In this document: positions 45,227-46,352 of the stretch, piece by piece
Layout of the letters: each line of letters starts with the position of its first letter
Position numbering within the stretch: position 1 is the stretch's first letter
From: Dorea sp. 5-2
GTDB taxonomy: Bacteria > Bacillota > Clostridia > Lachnospirales > Lachnospiraceae
Length of the DNA: 46,352 nucleotides
Direction: 5' to 3'
NCBI RefSeq assembly: GCF_000403455.2
Contig: NZ_KE159724.1
Location: 27,608-73,959, forward strand
Made by a program: the position numbers and the translations under genes
Notes under the pieces: model-generated
Databases searched by the model: none
What the model was told of the DNA's origin: nothing
The model's input: only the letters and a program-made list of their open reading frames with translations

Positions 45227-45313
45227 GCTTTTGGAGCTGTGCCAGGGCAGCATGGGAGCGGCGGATGTGAACAGCCACCTCTGAACGTTATCGAAGAAGC
45301 CGCTCAGATACGC

Positions 45314-45342
45314 TTGAAAAAGAGCAGATGCTTTAGTATAAT
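45314..45342 (+). promoter_or_regulatory. Sigma-A promoter of the Rpn-family gene
   Basis: TTGAAA (45314-45319), a 17-base spacer, TATAAT (45337-45342), 60 bases before the ATG. Confidence 0.75.
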
Positions 45343-45402
45343 GGAAGCATGGCAGAGACAGGAATCTGATAGGATGTCTGCCATTCATGAGAAAGGCGGT
45401 AG

Positions 45403-46217
45403 ATGCCATTGAAAGCAGATACGATCACAAAGGATTATGTTAAAGATGCAGGCGTGTTTGCCGATATTTTTAATTACTATATTTACGGAGGGCGGCAGGT
45501 GATCCTGCCGGAGCAGCTTACAGAGCGTGACTCCACTAAGATCGCGCTGCCATACGGTGCGGACGGCGCAGTGGTTCCTGTCCAGAAATTCCGTGATGTG
45601 CAGAAGTTGTATGCGGCAATGACGGACGGAAAGATTGAATATGTCCTTTATGGAGCGGAGAACCAGGCCGAAATTCATTATGCCATGGCTGTGAAGAACA
45701 ATCTTTATGATGCGCTGGAGTATGCAGGGCAGGTGGAAGAGGCGGTAAAGTCACACCGGAAGGAAATGAAGCAGAAAAAAGAACAGGGAAAAACATCCGC
45801 TGATGAGGATAGGAAAACACCAAGTGCAGGTGAATTTTTAAGCGGTTTTTGGAAAGAGGATAGGCTGATACCATCCATTACGGTGACTATATTTTCGGCC
45901 TGGAAGAGTGGGATGGGCCGTTAAGCCTGTTAGAAATGATGGATGTGTCAGATCCGGATGTGCTTGCCTGCATGGATAATTACCATGTGCGAATGATAGC
46001 CCCTGCACAGATGTCTGATGAGGAGATTATGAAGTTCCAGTCCAGCCTGCGGGAGGTCATGCTGTTCATCAAATATTCAAAAGATAGTGAGAATTTAAGC
46101 AGGATATTGGAAGCCAATGCGAAGCGTTTTATGGAAGTGGAGCGAAGGGCGGCAGATGTGATTGAAGCGATCACAAATTCTGGAATAAAATATGATGAGA
46201 GTAGTCTCGGAAAGTAA
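45403..46217 (+). pseudogene. Rpn-family PD-(D/E)XK nuclease/transposase-like gene, frameshifted
   Basis: The first frame (45403-45924) carries DAGVFADIFNYYIYGG, VPVQKFRD and the active-site-like LYGAENQAEIHYAM of the Rpn/PDDEXK_2 family. Near 45890 it shifts and stops; the other frame continues GLEEWDGPLSLLEMMDVSD through FIKYSKDSENLSRILEAN to a stop at 46215-46217. An indel in the TATTTTCGG run explains it. These proteins promote recA-independent recombination in E. coli; here probably inactive. Confidence 0.82.
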
Positions 46218-46352
46218 CTGTATAGAGAAAAAAATAGCGGATTCTGTGTATCAGATTTGGAGAAAAAGCGGACAGAGAAACAGCGTGCCTGATATTGTGG
46301 CGGAGTTTATCAATAGAGGGCATGACTTTAAGACCTCCCTTATGGCAGGTTT
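46195..46352 (+). CDS. Hypothetical ORF running off the window end
   Basis: At least 52 codons (MRVVSESNCIEKKIADSVYQ onward), overlapping the end of the Rpn frame. No clear ribosome site. It may be a separate gene or a shifted continuation of Rpn-type sequence. Confidence 0.4.
   Translation, partial: MRVVSESNCIEKKIADSVYQIWRKSGQRNSVPDIVAEFINRGHDFKTSLMAG

Overview
The window looks like accessory DNA from a gut Firmicute of the Lachnospiraceae/Clostridia type. The evidence is the moderate to low GC content, strong GGAGG ribosome sites, Tn1549/Tn916-like mobilisation and integrase remnants, Cys-rich VLP and Rpn-family proteins, and BceAB/Bcr-type two-component plus ABC transporter clusters. Almost nothing here is clear housekeeping DNA. 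It is a mosaic of insertion sequences, broken genes, defence genes and integrative-element modules. Species cannot be assigned from the sequence.

Layout. 0.06-5.7 kb: a multidomain orphan with a C-terminal winged helix; an Asp/Glu racemase-type gene split cleanly by an IS1634-family element (6-bp target duplication); and two flavodoxin fragments. 5.7-8.1 kb: a two-gene CBASS-type antiphage operon (CD-NTase plus S-4TM effector). Upstream of it lies a ~310-bp inverted-repeat element flanked by an 84-bp direct repeat that duplicates the operon's extended -10 promoter. 8.1-9.1 kb: gene-free DNA with hairpins and five iteron-like repeats. 9.1-13.9 kb: response regulator, histidine kinase, ABC ATPase and FtsX-type permease. 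14.0-18.06 kb: small Lachnospiraceae-type proteins (one frameshifted), a membrane-anchored XRE regulator, a small membrane protein split by an IS1595-family element (8-bp duplication), and a truncated bacteriocin-associated-like membrane protein. 18.06-21.24 kb: an intact IS4-superfamily element (6-bp duplication) inserted at the stop codon of a second, truncated transposase.

21.6-27.6 kb and 39.0-44.4 kb (both minus strand) are two related modules: a small HTH protein, a response regulator, a histidine kinase and ABC cargo. The first carries an FMN-binding protein plus MacB-like ABC; the second carries a Bcr/lantibiotic-immunity-type ABC, a YxeA protein and a lipoprotein. Their HTH-gene promoters are nearly identical. 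Between them, 27.7-31.7 kb is a mobilisation module (XRE regulator, oriT candidate, MobC, MOBP-type relaxase, Cys-rich VLP protein) bounded by an 81-bp inverted repeat. Inside it is a 338-bp fold-back element with three repeat units at each end, in a Tn7-like arrangement. 31.7-38.4 kb is a complete pstSCAB-phoU-phoB-phoR operon with a Pho-box promoter in front and a second near-copy of that promoter after it. Then come a tyrosine-integrase C-terminal fragment, a decayed repA-like fragment, a serine-recombinase N-terminal fragment and a frameshifted Rpn-family nuclease.

How it fits together: the likely selectable cargo is phage defence (CBASS), sensing and export of or protection from membrane-active peptides (three two-component/ABC systems), and phosphate scavenging. 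These sit on the remains of one or more conjugative or mobilisable elements that have been damaged by IS insertion and recombination. Family assignments rest on motifs read by eye; no database search was run.
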